This document shows positions 18,201 through 26,559 of a DNA stretch of 32,459 bases, one piece after another (the stretch's first letter is position 1; each line of letters begins with the position of its first letter). This DNA is from Brochothrix campestris FSL F6-1037 (GTDB taxonomy: Bacteria; Bacillota; Bacilli; Lactobacillales; Listeriaceae): contig NZ_AODH01000007.1 of assembly GCF_000525915.1 (NCBI RefSeq), positions 1 through 32,459 on the forward strand. Reading direction: 5' to 3'. The position numbers and the translations under genes are program-made. The notes below the pieces were generated by a model, which was given only the letters and a program-made list of their open reading frames with translations, made no database searches and had not been told where the DNA came from.

Positions 18201-19853
18201 GTGATTATAAAGACAATTAACGGTGATAAATTAGCAGCAATGATCGCCCAAGGTGCAGTACAACTTGCTGCCAATGCAGAGTACGTCAATTCATTGAATG
18301 TGTTCCCTGTTCCGGATGGCGACACCGGTTCGAACATGAGCATGACCTTAACATCGGGAACTGAAGAAGTGGCAAAATTTGACCATACGACAGTTGCGCA
18401 GGTTGGTAAACATTTATCAAAAGGATTATTAATGGGTGCCCGTGGTAACTCGGGTGTTATTTTATCGCAGTTGTTCCGTGGCTTTTCTAAAACAATCGAA
18501 GATAAAACTGAAATCAACGCCAGTGGCTTAGCTGCTGCCTTTGATAACGGCGTTAAAACAGCATACAAAGCTGTGATGAAACCAGTCGAAGGAACGATTT
18601 TAACCGTGGCTCGTCTGGCGGCTGAAGCAGGCGTTGTTGCCGTTGAATCGGGAATCGAAGATGTGGTGGAATTAATGACCATTATTGCTGAAGCTGGCGA
18701 AGTTGCTCTTGCATCGACACCTGACTTACTACCTGTATTAAAAGAAGTGGGGGTTGTTGATAGTGGGGGCCAAGGCTTACAAATCGTCTATAATGCCTTT
18801 TTAGCAGAATTAAAAGGTGAAGCACAGGCTGAAGCGTTAAAACCGACTTCATTGTCAAACTTAGTTACGATTGAACATGAAAACACTGTCAATGAGTACA
18901 TGAATCCAGAAGACATTAAGTTTGGTTACTGTACTGAAATTATGGTGTCAATTAATAATATCGATGAAAAACCGTTTGACGAGGAAGAATTCCGTAATAC
19001 CTTAGCTGAGTACGGGGATTCACTGATTGTTATTGCTGATGATGAAGTGGCGAAAGTGCATGTGCATTCAAATACACCAGGTCAAGTCATTGACTATGGT
19101 CAATCATTTGGTCCGTTGCTTAAAATCAAAGTGGATAATATGCGTGAGCAAAATTCAAACTTACAAGATAAACAACAGACCCAAGCACCACAAAAAGATG
19201 TGGCCGTAGTAGCTGTTTCATCAGGTGCTGGTTTAGATACGATTTTTAAAAGTCTGAACGTTGATGTGATTGTCTCTGGTGGTCAAACAATGAACCCAAG
19301 TACAGCCGATTTACTAGCCGCTGTAAAAGAGGCGAATGCTAAACATGTCATTATCTTACCAAATAATAAAAATATTGTGATGGCAGCTGAGCAAGCGGTG
19401 GAGTTAGCCGAAGAAGCGCAGGTGGCCGTTGTTAAGTCGAAAACGATTCAACAAGGCTTAGTCGCTTGTTTTGCTTACATGCCAGAAGCGTCATTTAGCG
19501 AAAACCAAGCTGCGATGTCAATCGCACTTGAGAATGTTAGCAGCGGTGCGATTACAACAGCCGTACGTGATACTGAAATTAAAGGTGTTACGATTGCGAA
19601 GGATGATTTTATGGGGATAGTTGATGGCACAATTGTGTTATCAGAACAAGACCGTGAAGTCGTTGCGTTAGCAACCTTAAGCCAAATGATTGATGAAGAT
19701 TCAGAAATTGTGACGATTATCGTGGGTGAAGAAGCGACTGTAGCGACAGCAGAAGCTCTCGCTACAAAGATTGCCGCACAATTCGAAGACGTTGAAATCG
19801 AAGTGAAAGAAGGAAACCAAGCGGTTTATCCTTATTTATTCGCAGTCGAATAA
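18201..19853 (+). CDS. fakA: Fatty acid kinase ATP-binding subunit FakA (YloV)
   Basis: With a FakB fatty-acid carrier, FakA phosphorylates exogenous fatty acids to acyl phosphates that enter phospholipid synthesis. Of 550 residues, the N-terminal DhaL-like domain (1-200) carries the Mg-ATP site NVFPVPDGDTGSNMSMTL (Asp39, Asp41) and KGLLMGARGNSGVILSQL, with DSGGQGLQI near its end. A middle domain and a C-terminal DAK1-like domain (DTIFKSL..VIVSGGQTMNPST) follow. The start is GTG 18201 with AGAGGAGG upstream. FakB is not in the window. Position just ahead of fapR-plsX-fabD-fabG fits: PlsX makes the same acyl phosphates from acyl-ACP, so two routes to one intermediate lie close together. Older annotations call it a dihydroxyacetone kinase-like protein. 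Confidence 0.92.
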   Translation: MIIKTINGDKLAAMIAQGAVQLAANAEYVNSLNVFPVPDGDTGSNMSMTLTSGTEEVAKFDHTTVAQVGKHLSKGLLMGARGNSGVILSQLFRGFSKTIEDKTEINASGLAAAFDNGVKTAYKAVMKPVEGTILTVARLAAEAGVVAVESGIEDVVELMTIIAEAGEVALASTPDLLPVLKEVGVVDSGGQGLQIVYNAFLAELKGEAQAEALKPTSLSNLVTIEHENTVNEYMNPEDIKFGYCTEIMVSINNIDEKPFDEEEFRNTLAEYGDSLIVIADDEVAKVHVHSNTPGQVIDYGQSFGPLLKIKVDNMREQNSNLQDKQQTQAPQKDVAVVAVSSGAGLDTIFKSLNVDVIVSGGQTMNPSTADLLAAVKEANAKHVIILPNNKNIVMAAEQAVELAEEAQVAVVKSKTIQQGLVACFAYMPEASFSENQAAMSIALENVSSGAITTAVRDTEIKGVTIAKDDFMGIVDGTIVLSEQDREVVALATLSQMIDEDSEIVTIIVGEEATVATAEALATKIAAQFEDVEIEVKEGNQAVYPYLFAVE

Positions 19854-19865
19854 GAGGCGTCAAAT

Positions 19866-19903
19866 AAAAAAGGTTCATCGCATACGTGTGGTGGGCTTTT
19901 TTT
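19866..19903 (+). terminator. Probable terminator between fakA and recG
   Basis: An imperfect 17-bp stem with several G-U pairs (AAAAAAGGTTCATCGCA against TGTGGTGGGCTTTTTTT, loop TACG) ends in T7. It is weaker than the others in the window, so readthrough into recG is likely. Confidence 0.6.
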
Positions 19904-19924
19904 ATATGAGAGAGGAGGAAGAAG

Positions 19925-21979
19925 ATGGGAAACGCCACAATACCATTAAACCAAGTGAAGGGGATTGGCCCGAGCGCCCAAGAAAAGCTTCAGAAACTTG
20001 AAATTGAGACCGTCGCTGAGCTATTCGACTATTTCCCGTTTCGATACGAGACAAATGAGGAAGTCGATTTAAGTGTGGCTCCTAACGAAGCACGTGTCAA
20101 TGTGGTAGGAGAAATTGTGACGCCTGCTGTTGTCAGTTACTTCGGTCAAAAACGAAATCGTTTGAGTTTCAAATTAAAGGTGGCGCATCTTGTCATACAG
20201 ATTACCTTCTTTAATCAAGGCTATCTCAAAGCAAAACTTAATGTTGGTGATAGCATTCGAATTATTGGTAAATGGGATCGTCAACGCCAAGCAATTTCAG
20301 CCTCTAAATACGCGATGGCTGACGAAACGACTGCAACGGTTGATGACAAGAAAATGGAGCCGGTCTACTCAATGACTGAGGGAGTGAAGCAAAGTCAATT
20401 TCAAAAATGGTTACGCACAACATGGGAGCAGTATCAGCACACGATTGAAGAATATCTCCCGCCCACGCTCATTAACCGATACCAATTGCTCAATCGTCAT
20501 GCGGCCTATGAAGCAATTCATTTCCCGACTGATCTACAGCAATTGAAACAGGCGCGACGACGCTATACGTATGAGGAATTGTTACTGTTTCAGTTGAAGT
20601 TACAGTTGATGCGGCAACGAGAAAAAGAACAGAGTGGCGGTATTTCGATTAAATACGAGGTACAAGCGCTGCGTACGTATATCGCTTCTTTGCCCTTTGA
20701 ATTGACGGGGGCGCAAAAGCGTGTTGTCAACGAAATTTGTGGCGATCTGCTGTCTGCCACCCACATGAATCGGCTATTGCAGGGTGATGTTGGATCAGGT
20801 AAAACCGTCGTTGCTTCGATTGCGATTTTTGCAACGGTTAATGCAGGTTATCAAGCGGCCTTAATGGTGCCAACTGAAATATTAGCGGAACAACATTTCG
20901 CGGAGTTGACACGTTTGTTAACGCCGTTTGGCATCGAAGTTGCATTGTTAACAGGTTCTACGAAAGCAAAAAATCGTCGTGTGTTGCATGAACGGATGGC
21001 GAGTGGTGCCCTCCACGTGTTAATCGGAACGCATGCTTTAATCCAAGATGATGTCGTCTATCACCGTCTCGGACTCGTTGTTACGGATGAACAACATCGT
21101 TTTGGTGTGAAACAACGACGTGCCTTTCGTGAAAAGGGCGAACAGCCTGATGTGTTATTTATGACAGCAACACCGATTCCACGTACATTAGCAATTACGG
21201 TCTTCGGTGAGATGGATGTGAGTGTTATTAATGAGCTGCCAGCCGGTCGCAAACCGATTGAAACACGCTGGTTTAAACATGAACAAATGGCTGATGTATT
21301 AGCCTTTACCCGCCGTGAAATAGCCGAAGGCCGCCAAGTTTATATGGTAGCACCTCTAATCGAAGAGTCAGAAAACATGGATTTACAAAATGCATTTGAT
21401 TTGCATGCCCAAATGCAACAATACTTTGGGGCAGCGATTCCAATTGGTCTCATGCATGGTCGCTTGAAAGCGGTTGAAAAAGAAGAGGTCATGCATGCTT
21501 TTGAAGCGGATGAAATAAAAATGTTGGTGACAACAACGGTCATCGAAGTTGGTGTCAATGTTCCGAATGCGAGTACAATGATTATTTACGATGCCGAGCG
21601 GTTTGGTTTGAGCCAACTACATCAGCTCCGCGGCCGTGTCGGGCGAGGTGGGTATCAATCGTATTGTTTCTTAATCGCTGACCCGAAATCAGAAAATGGT
21701 AAAGAACGGATGCAAATTATGACGGAATCGAACGATGGTTTTGTTATATCACAGCGCGACCTTGAATTACGCGGGGCCGGCGACTTTTTCGGCAATAAAC
21801 AAAGTGGCGTGCCCCAGTTTAAAGTGGCTGACTTAGTTGAAGATTACAGGGTATTAGAAGTGGCCCGAACCGATGCCATCCAGATCATTAGCGAGCGTTT
21901 ATTAACACAACCGGATTACGAGCGTTTGGCTCAAAAGGTCCAATGGCAGTTACAGGCTGAAGCTACTAAAATTGATTGA
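19925..21979 (+). CDS. recG: ATP-dependent DNA helicase RecG
   Basis: Superfamily 2 helicase that regresses stalled forks and remodels branched DNA and R-loops. The 684-residue protein has the N-terminal wedge (OB-fold) region, starting NQVKGIGPSAQEKLQKLEI and containing DYFPFRYE. The helicase motor follows: Walker A QGDVGSGKTVVA (about residues 283-294), DEQHRFGV (motif II, about 387), MTATPIPRT, QVYMVAPLIEES, LRGRVGRGG and the RecG C-terminal RDLELRGAGDFFG. Length matches the family. ATG at 19925 follows AGAGGAGG. In B. subtilis sdaAB-sdaAA separate yloV from recG; here only a terminator does. fapR has its own promoter downstream. Confidence 0.97.
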   Translation: MGNATIPLNQVKGIGPSAQEKLQKLEIETVAELFDYFPFRYETNEEVDLSVAPNEARVNVVGEIVTPAVVSYFGQKRNRLSFKLKVAHLVIQITFFNQGYLKAKLNVGDSIRIIGKWDRQRQAISASKYAMADETTATVDDKKMEPVYSMTEGVKQSQFQKWLRTTWEQYQHTIEEYLPPTLINRYQLLNRHAAYEAIHFPTDLQQLKQARRRYTYEELLLFQLKLQLMRQREKEQSGGISIKYEVQALRTYIASLPFELTGAQKRVVNEICGDLLSATHMNRLLQGDVGSGKTVVASIAIFATVNAGYQAALMVPTEILAEQHFAELTRLLTPFGIEVALLTGSTKAKNRRVLHERMASGALHVLIGTHALIQDDVVYHRLGLVVTDEQHRFGVKQRRAFREKGEQPDVLFMTATPIPRTLAITVFGEMDVSVINELPAGRKPIETRWFKHEQMADVLAFTRREIAEGRQVYMVAPLIEESENMDLQNAFDLHAQMQQYFGAAIPIGLMHGRLKAVEKEEVMHAFEADEIKMLVTTTVIEVGVNVPNASTMIIYDAERFGLSQLHQLRGRVGRGGYQSYCFLIADPKSENGKERMQIMTESNDGFVISQRDLELRGAGDFFGNKQSGVPQFKVADLVEDYRVLEVARTDAIQIISERLLTQPDYERLAQKVQWQLQAEATKID

Positions 21980-22014
21980 TTGGTTAATAAATCCTCGTGT
22001 TTTAAAGCGATGGC

Positions 22015-22043
22015 TTGCGACACTAGTCGTTTATTTGTATAAT
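22015..22043 (+). promoter_or_regulatory. Promoter of the fapR operon
   Basis: TTGCGA (22015-22020), a 17-base spacer and consensus TATAAT (22038-22043). The expected start of transcription near 22050 puts the FapR operator in the early leader. Confidence 0.8.
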
Positions 22044-22066
22044 AAAAAAGAGGTTGTTATTGACTA

Positions 22067-22083
22067 TTAGTAACAAGTACTAA
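22067..22083 (+). promoter_or_regulatory. FapR operator
   Basis: TTAGTAACAAGTACTAA is a 17-base inverted repeat with TTAGTA and TACTAA arms and a 5-base centre, the layout of the known FapR box (TTAGTACC-N-TACTAA type). It lies about 17 to 33 bases after the predicted transcription start and 27 bases before the fapR ATG, so bound FapR would block transcription of its own operon until malonyl-CoA or malonyl-ACP releases it. Confidence 0.87.
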
Positions 22084-22110
22084 AAAGTGCTCAAGAATGG
22101 AGACTCGGCT

Positions 22111-22689
22111 ATGAAAAAACATCCTAAAAAAGAGCGTCAACGCCTACTCGTTGAAACGATCGAACGCAATCCGTTCACCACTGATGATATGCTTGCTGCT
22201 CAGTTTAATGTGAGCGTGCAAACCATTCGACTTGATCGGATGGAAATTGGAATTCCAGAATTACGTAAACGGGTGGAAGATGTTGCAAACCGTCAGTTCC
22301 AAAATGAGGTGCGCTCATTGCCGCTCGAAGATATTATTGGTGATATTATTGATTTGGAACTTGATCAGCGTGCCATCTCAATTTTTACGATTGAGGAAGA
22401 GCATGTTTTTCAGCGTAATCAAATTGCCCGCGGTCACTATTTATTTGCTCAAGCGAATTCGTTAGCCGTTGCCGTCATGGGCAGCGATAGCGCCTTAACC
22501 GCTCGTGCGAATGTGACCTTTATTCAACCAGCTAAATTAGGCCAACGAGTCGTTTGCAAGGTCAGTGTTAGTGCGCGCGATGATGCGTCTAAAAAAACGT
22601 TGCGGACAGTAAAAGTCGAAAGTTATGTGAATAACCATATTGTTTTAAAAGGAACATTTGAAATGTATCCAGAAGTAGAAGCTAATTAG
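22111..22689 (+). CDS. fapR: Fatty acid and phospholipid synthesis repressor FapR
   Basis: Transcriptional repressor of lipid synthesis genes, released by malonyl-CoA/ACP. The 192 residues comprise an N-terminal helix-turn-helix (ERQRLLVETIERNPF, FNVSVQTIRLDRMEIGIPELRKR; about residues 6-50) and a C-terminal hot-dog effector domain with DIIGDIIDLELD, FQRNQIARGHYLFAQANSLAVA and an ending that matches FapR. The open frame extends upstream to 22087, but ATG 22111 has GGAG eight bases before it and aligns with the family start. It heads fapR-plsX-fabD-fabG and its own operator lies in the leader. The frame is intact, including an A7 run near 22590. Confidence 0.96.
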   Translation: MKKHPKKERQRLLVETIERNPFTTDDMLAAQFNVSVQTIRLDRMEIGIPELRKRVEDVANRQFQNEVRSLPLEDIIGDIIDLELDQRAISIFTIEEEHVFQRNQIARGHYLFAQANSLAVAVMGSDSALTARANVTFIQPAKLGQRVVCKVSVSARDDASKKTLRTVKVESYVNNHIVLKGTFEMYPEVEAN

Positions 22690-22715
22690 GTAACCATATG
22701 AAGGAGACGAAGTAG

Positions 22716-23728
22716 ATGAAAATCGCAATTGATGCAATGGGTGGCGATCACGCACCACAAGCAATCGTTGAAGGTGTCGTTCACGCCGCCAAAAAAACAA
22801 CCGGAAACTGCGTTTGTTTTATACGGAGACAGTAGTAAAATCGCACCTTATTTAGAATATTTGGCTAATGTTGAGGTTGTTCATACGTCAGAAAAGATTG
22901 AAAGTACCGACAGTCCCGTTGAAGCAGTACGGAAGAAAAAAACAAGCCTCAATGGTGTTAGCGGCAGCCGCAGTGAAACAAGGTGTGGCTGATGCCTGTA
23001 TTTCTGCTGGGAATACAGGAGCTCTGATGGCGGCTGGTTTATTCGTCGTCGGACGGATGAAAGGGATTAAGCGCCCAGCACTGGCACCAACGATTCCAAC
23101 GACTGATGGCAAAGGATTTGTCTTGCTTGATGCAGGGGCTAATGCAGATGCAAAACCCGAACATCTTCTCCAGTTTGGGATGATGGGGTCTGCCTACGTT
23201 TCTGCCGTTGAAAAAATTACCAAGCCACGTGTTGGCTTACTAAATATCGGTACAGAGTCGAATAAAGGCACCGATTTAACAAAGGGAGCTTATGTTTTAC
23301 TCGAACAAAATACTCAAATTAACTTTGTTGGAAATGTCGAGGCCCGCGATTTACTAAGTGGCGTCGCTGATGTTGTGGTGACCGATGGTTTTACTGGCAA
23401 CATGGTGTTAAAAACAATTGAAGGTACAGCTGGTAGCTTAATGAAAATGGTTAAGGGTGCAATGACAGCAACACCTCTTAGTAAACTCGGTGCGCTAACG
23501 ATGAAAAAGGGAGTCTATCAAATTAAAGATATGATGGATTACAGCAATTACGGCGGTGCTTGCTTATTTGGTTTAGCAGGTACGGTTGTAAAGGCACATG
23601 GCTCATCTAATGCCCACGCGATTGAAACAACGGTAGCACAGGTTATCGCAATGGTTGAAGGTAATATCATTGGTAAAATAAATGAGTCACTGGAACAATC
23701 GAAAAAGGAGGAACAAATTAATGAGTAA
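22716..23728 (+). CDS. plsX: Phosphate acyltransferase PlsX (frameshifted twice)
   Basis: Makes acyl phosphate from acyl-ACP and phosphate, the donor for PlsY and thus for phosphatidic acid; peripheral membrane enzyme. Motifs are clear though spread over three frames: [20 protein letters not shown] at the N-terminus, then [77 protein letters not shown] and [17 protein letters not shown]. Break one is A7 at 22791-22797; break two is A7 at 22936-22942. Each needs one A fewer, giving 336 residues against about 333 in B. subtilis. ATG 22716 follows AAGGAGACGAAGTAG. The 3' end overlaps fabD by 8 bases. Both breaks lie within 150 bases and add the same base, so gene decay is unlikely given the otherwise perfect conservation. 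Confidence 0.94.
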
Positions 23729-24656
23729 AGTAGCATTTGTCTTTCCCGGACAAGGGTCACAGGTAGTTGGCATGGGGATGGATTTATATGAGCAAGATCA
23801 ATTGGCTAAACAGGTGTTTGATGAGGCGAATGCCTTACTGCCATTTGACTTAGTCGATGTGATTAAAAATGGGACGGCTGATGATTTGAAGGCATCTCGG
23901 GTGGCTCAACCGGCTTTAGTTACGACGAGTGCAGCATTTTTAGCCGTCTTAGCAGCGGCGGGGGTGACTGCTGATTATGTTGCTGGCCATAGTTTAGGTG
24001 AATACAGTGCGCTTGTGGCAGCACAGGTTTTACCAAGTGCAACTGCCGCCCAACTCGTTAATAGACGGGGGGAACTAATGGAAGCGGCAGCAACGGGAGC
24101 AATGGCTGCTGTCATGGGAACAGCAGAAACCGATTTAGAAGCCATTTTAGCAACCGCCCGTGCGACCAGTGATGAAGTTGTTCAGTTAGCGAACTTAAAT
24201 TGCCCAGGACAACTCGTTATTTCAGGTACAGTCGCAGGAATCGAAGCGGCACAGTTGGCAGCGAAAGAAGCAGGTGTTAAACGGGTTATTCCGCTTAAAG
24301 TGAGTGGACCGTTCCACTCGGAACTGATGGCGCCGGCTGCAACTGAGTTTGCGACTGTGTTAGCCCAAACAACGTTTGCTGACGCGATACTGCCTGTCAT
24401 TACAAATGTTGATGCGATGGCAACTACCGCCGCGGCTGACTTCAAGGTGAAACTTGAACAACAACTAACCGCTCCTGTACAATGGATTAACACAATGGAT
24501 TATTTAATTAAACAAGGTGTTGAAACGATTGTTGAGATTGGTGCAGGTAAGGTATTAGCAGGTCTAATGAAAAAGATGAATCGTTCGATTACTATTTATA
24601 ACGTGCAGGATGTTGCCTCACTTGAAGCAACGATTGCCGAATTAGGAGGAAAATAA
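23721..24656 (+). CDS. fabD: Malonyl-CoA:ACP transacylase FabD
   Basis: Moves malonyl from CoA to acyl carrier protein, supplying the extender unit for fatty acid synthesis. The 311-residue protein has FPGQGSQ at residues 8-14, the nucleophile Ser91 in [10 protein letters not shown], Arg116 in NRRGELM and the catalytic His199 in [11 protein letters not shown] 23721 lies within the plsX end, preceded by AAAAGGAGG, so translation is coupled. The frame open further upstream (to 23682) is inside plsX and not used. The stop directly abuts the fabG ATG. Confidence 0.96.
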   Translation: MSKVAFVFPGQGSQVVGMGMDLYEQDQLAKQVFDEANALLPFDLVDVIKNGTADDLKASRVAQPALVTTSAAFLAVLAAAGVTADYVAGHSLGEYSALVAAQVLPSATAAQLVNRRGELMEAAATGAMAAVMGTAETDLEAILATARATSDEVVQLANLNCPGQLVISGTVAGIEAAQLAAKEAGVKRVIPLKVSGPFHSELMAPAATEFATVLAQTTFADAILPVITNVDAMATTAAADFKVKLEQQLTAPVQWINTMDYLIKQGVETIVEIGAGKVLAGLMKKMNRSITIYNVQDVASLEATIAELGGK

Positions 24657-25403
24657 ATGGAACTAGCAAATAAAGTAGCGATTGTTACTGGTGCCTCGCG
24701 CGGAATTGGTCAAGCGATTGCATTTAAATTAGCGGCACTCGGCGCAAAAGTGGTTGTTAACTTTGCTGGAAACGTTACAGCAGCAGATGAGACAGTTGCT
24801 AAAATCAAAGCGGATTACGGCGTTGATGCACTAGCGATTCAAGCGAACGTGGCCGAAGAAGAAGAGGTGAAACGACTATTTAAAGAAACGTTGACAGCCT
24901 TCGGTCAAGTCGATATTTTAATTAACAATGCAGGTATTACCCGTGACAATTTATTAATGCGAATGAAAGTATCTGAGTTTGATGATGTGATTAATGCAAA
25001 CCTACGCGGTACGTTCTTATGTGTTAAAGCTGCGGCACGTCCGATGATGAAACAACGCTCAGGTGTGATTGTCAATATGGCTTCAGTGGTTGGTCTGACT
25101 GGTAATGCTGGGCAAGCAAACTATGTTGCAAGTAAAGCGGGTGTCATCGGTTTAACAAAAACAGCTGCCCGTGAATTAGCACCACGTGGCATTCGTGTGA
25201 ATGCTGTGGCGCCTGGTTTTATCGATACCGATATGACTGTTGATCTACCGACAGAAGTGAAGGATGCGATGCTTGCTCAAATTCCGTTAGCAACAATGGG
25301 TAACACGCAAAATATTGCAGATGTTGTGGCCTTTCTTGTATCTGATGCGAGTGCCTATATGACGGGACAAACGTTATCCGTTGACGGCGGAATGGCAATG
25401 TAA
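24657..25403 (+). CDS. fabG: 3-oxoacyl-ACP reductase FabG
   Basis: NADPH-dependent short-chain dehydrogenase that reduces beta-ketoacyl-ACP in each elongation cycle. Of 248 residues, the cofactor loop is [10 protein letters not shown] (11-20), followed by [14 protein letters not shown] (NNAG at 90-93), catalytic Ser143 (VNMASVVG) and the Tyr156-x3-Lys160 pair (YVASK). The ending [14 protein letters not shown] is typical. The start ATG follows the fabD stop without a gap, with AGGAGG just upstream. It probably ends the FapR-controlled transcript, though no clear terminator is visible before acpP. Confidence 0.96.
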   Translation: MELANKVAIVTGASRGIGQAIAFKLAALGAKVVVNFAGNVTAADETVAKIKADYGVDALAIQANVAEEEEVKRLFKETLTAFGQVDILINNAGITRDNLLMRMKVSEFDDVINANLRGTFLCVKAAARPMMKQRSGVIVNMASVVGLTGNAGQANYVASKAGVIGLTKTAARELAPRGIRVNAVAPGFIDTDMTVDLPTEVKDAMLAQIPLATMGNTQNIADVVAFLVSDASAYMTGQTLSVDGGMAM

Positions 25404-25466
25404 CTGTTTGTTTGAAAAAAAGCAGGCTGAAATAACGGTAAAAGCACGCTTATCTTTAAAAAAACC

Positions 25467-25495
25467 TTTATAAATCCCTTTGAATCAACTATAAT
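25467..25495 (+). promoter_or_regulatory. Promoter of acpP
   Basis: TTTATA (25467-25472), a 17-base spacer and consensus TATAAT (25490-25495), 25 bases before the acpP ATG. An own promoter suits the high ACP demand. Confidence 0.65.
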
Positions 25496-25519
25496 AACTG
25501 AAGGGAGGTGAAATATAAC

Positions 25520-25756
25520 ATGGCTGAAAACATTTTTGATAAAGTAAAAGAAATCGTTATTGATCGCTTAGACGTAGATGAATCTAAAGTTACTGCTGAA
25601 GCTTCTTTCAAAGAAGACTTAGAAGCAGATTCACTTGAAATCGTAGAATTAGTAATGGAATTTGAAGACGTATTTGACACTGAAATTTCTGATGAAGCAT
25701 CTAAAGAGATTCTTACAGTAGGTGATGCAGTAAAATACATTGAAGAAAACGCATAA
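25520..25756 (+). CDS. acpP: Acyl carrier protein
   Basis: Acidic 78-residue carrier that holds growing fatty acids on a phosphopantetheine arm. The attachment site is Ser38 in [16 protein letters not shown]. The sequence is strongly acidic and helical as expected. ATG 25520 follows AAGGGAGGTGAAAT; a nominally longer frame from 25508 is ruled out by that ribosome binding site. Codon use looks more uniform and A/T-ending (GAA, AAA, GTA, TCT) than in neighbours, as expected for a highly expressed gene. It links FabD, FabG and PlsX functionally, and rnc follows after a long hairpin. Confidence 0.97.
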   Translation: MAENIFDKVKEIVIDRLDVDESKVTAEASFKEDLEADSLEIVELVMEFEDVFDTEISDEASKEILTVGDAVKYIEENA

Positions 25757-25769
25757 GCAACACGCATAA

Positions 25770-25827
25770 AAAATGATGAGGGTTCGTTATTTAGTGATAC
25801 AACTACATAACAGCCCTCACTCATTTT
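25770..25827 (+). promoter_or_regulatory. Long imperfect RNA stem between acpP and rnc
   Basis: The arms 25770-25795 and 25802-25827 form 24 base pairs (one G-U) with two single-base bulges (25785, 25820) and one T-C mismatch (25791/25806), closing on the 6-base loop GATACA. It ends only a few bases before the rnc ribosome binding site (AAAAGGAG). The tail TTTT is part of the stem and is followed by ATAAAAAGG, so it is a poor terminator. It might be a weak terminator protecting the acpP 3' end or an RNase III cleavage site in the rnc leader. Confidence 0.6.
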
Positions 25828-25845
25828 ATAAAAAGGAGAATCGCG

Positions 25846-26544
25846 ATGAAAACATTACAAGCGTTACAAGAACAGGTACAGATTACATTTAAACAAGAGG
25901 CATTACTTGAACAAGCCTTCACGCATGCTTCTTATTTGAATGAAAATCGCACAAAAGAGGGCAAACACTATGAACGGCTCGAATTTTTAGGTGATGCAGT
26001 GCTTGAATTGACCGTTTCGGATTATTTATTTAACCGTTACCCTGAACGACCAGAAGGTCAATTGACTAAATTGCGAGCGGCCTGTGTTTGTGAAGGCGCC
26101 CTCGTTATTTATGCGAATGAATTACAATTAAGCGATTATTTCCGGATTGGTCGCGGTGAAGAAAATGCCGGTGGGCGGACGCGTGAAGCGTTGATTGCCG
26201 ATATTTTTGAAGCGTTTGTCGGTGCGATGTATTTAAGCGAAGGTATCGAGGTTGTACGTGAATTTCTTGGTAAAGTCGTTTTCCCAAAAATTGATCAAGG
26301 TATGTTCGAAGCCAATAATGACTATAAGACACTCTTACAAGAGTGGTTACAACAAGATGGCGATATAAAGATTGTCTATCAATTGCTAGCAGAAGATGGA
26401 CCTGCCCATGATAAAGCCTTTAAAGTACGTCTGTTCGTCAATGATGAACCACAGACGTTTGGTGAGGGACGGACTAAAAAAATAGCAGAGCAAGCGGCAG
26501 CCCAAGCAGCATTGGCAGCCTATCAAACAAAGATTAACAACTAA
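25846..26544 (+). CDS. rnc: Ribonuclease III
   Basis: Double-strand-specific endoribonuclease for rRNA precursor processing and mRNA turnover. The 232-residue protein has the RNase III signature ERLEFLGDAVLEL (43-55) with metal-binding Glu46 and Asp50, and the second catalytic pair Asp119/Glu122 in LIADIFEAFVGAMYL. A C-terminal double-stranded RNA-binding domain (from about residue 160) ends in EQAAAQAALAAYQ. ATG 25846 follows AAAAGGAG at 8 bases. It lies between acpP and smc, the usual acpP-rnc-smc-ftsY order. The long stem directly upstream is a plausible substrate of its own product. Confidence 0.97.
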   Translation: MKTLQALQEQVQITFKQEALLEQAFTHASYLNENRTKEGKHYERLEFLGDAVLELTVSDYLFNRYPERPEGQLTKLRAACVCEGALVIYANELQLSDYFRIGRGEENAGGRTREALIADIFEAFVGAMYLSEGIEVVREFLGKVVFPKIDQGMFEANNDYKTLLQEWLQQDGDIKIVYQLLAEDGPAHDKAFKVRLFVNDEPQTFGEGRTKKIAEQAAAQAALAAYQTKINN

Positions 26545-26559
26545 GGAGTGACAGTCGCA

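Noticed and set aside
18179..18682. 167-codon open frame on the minus strand inside fakA
   Set aside because: Shadow of a strongly conserved gene; no ribosome binding site and low-complexity Ser/Thr/Ala composition.
22868..23728. Stand-alone short PlsX starting at 22868
   Set aside because: The missing N-terminal part is fully present upstream in two other frames separated by A7 runs.
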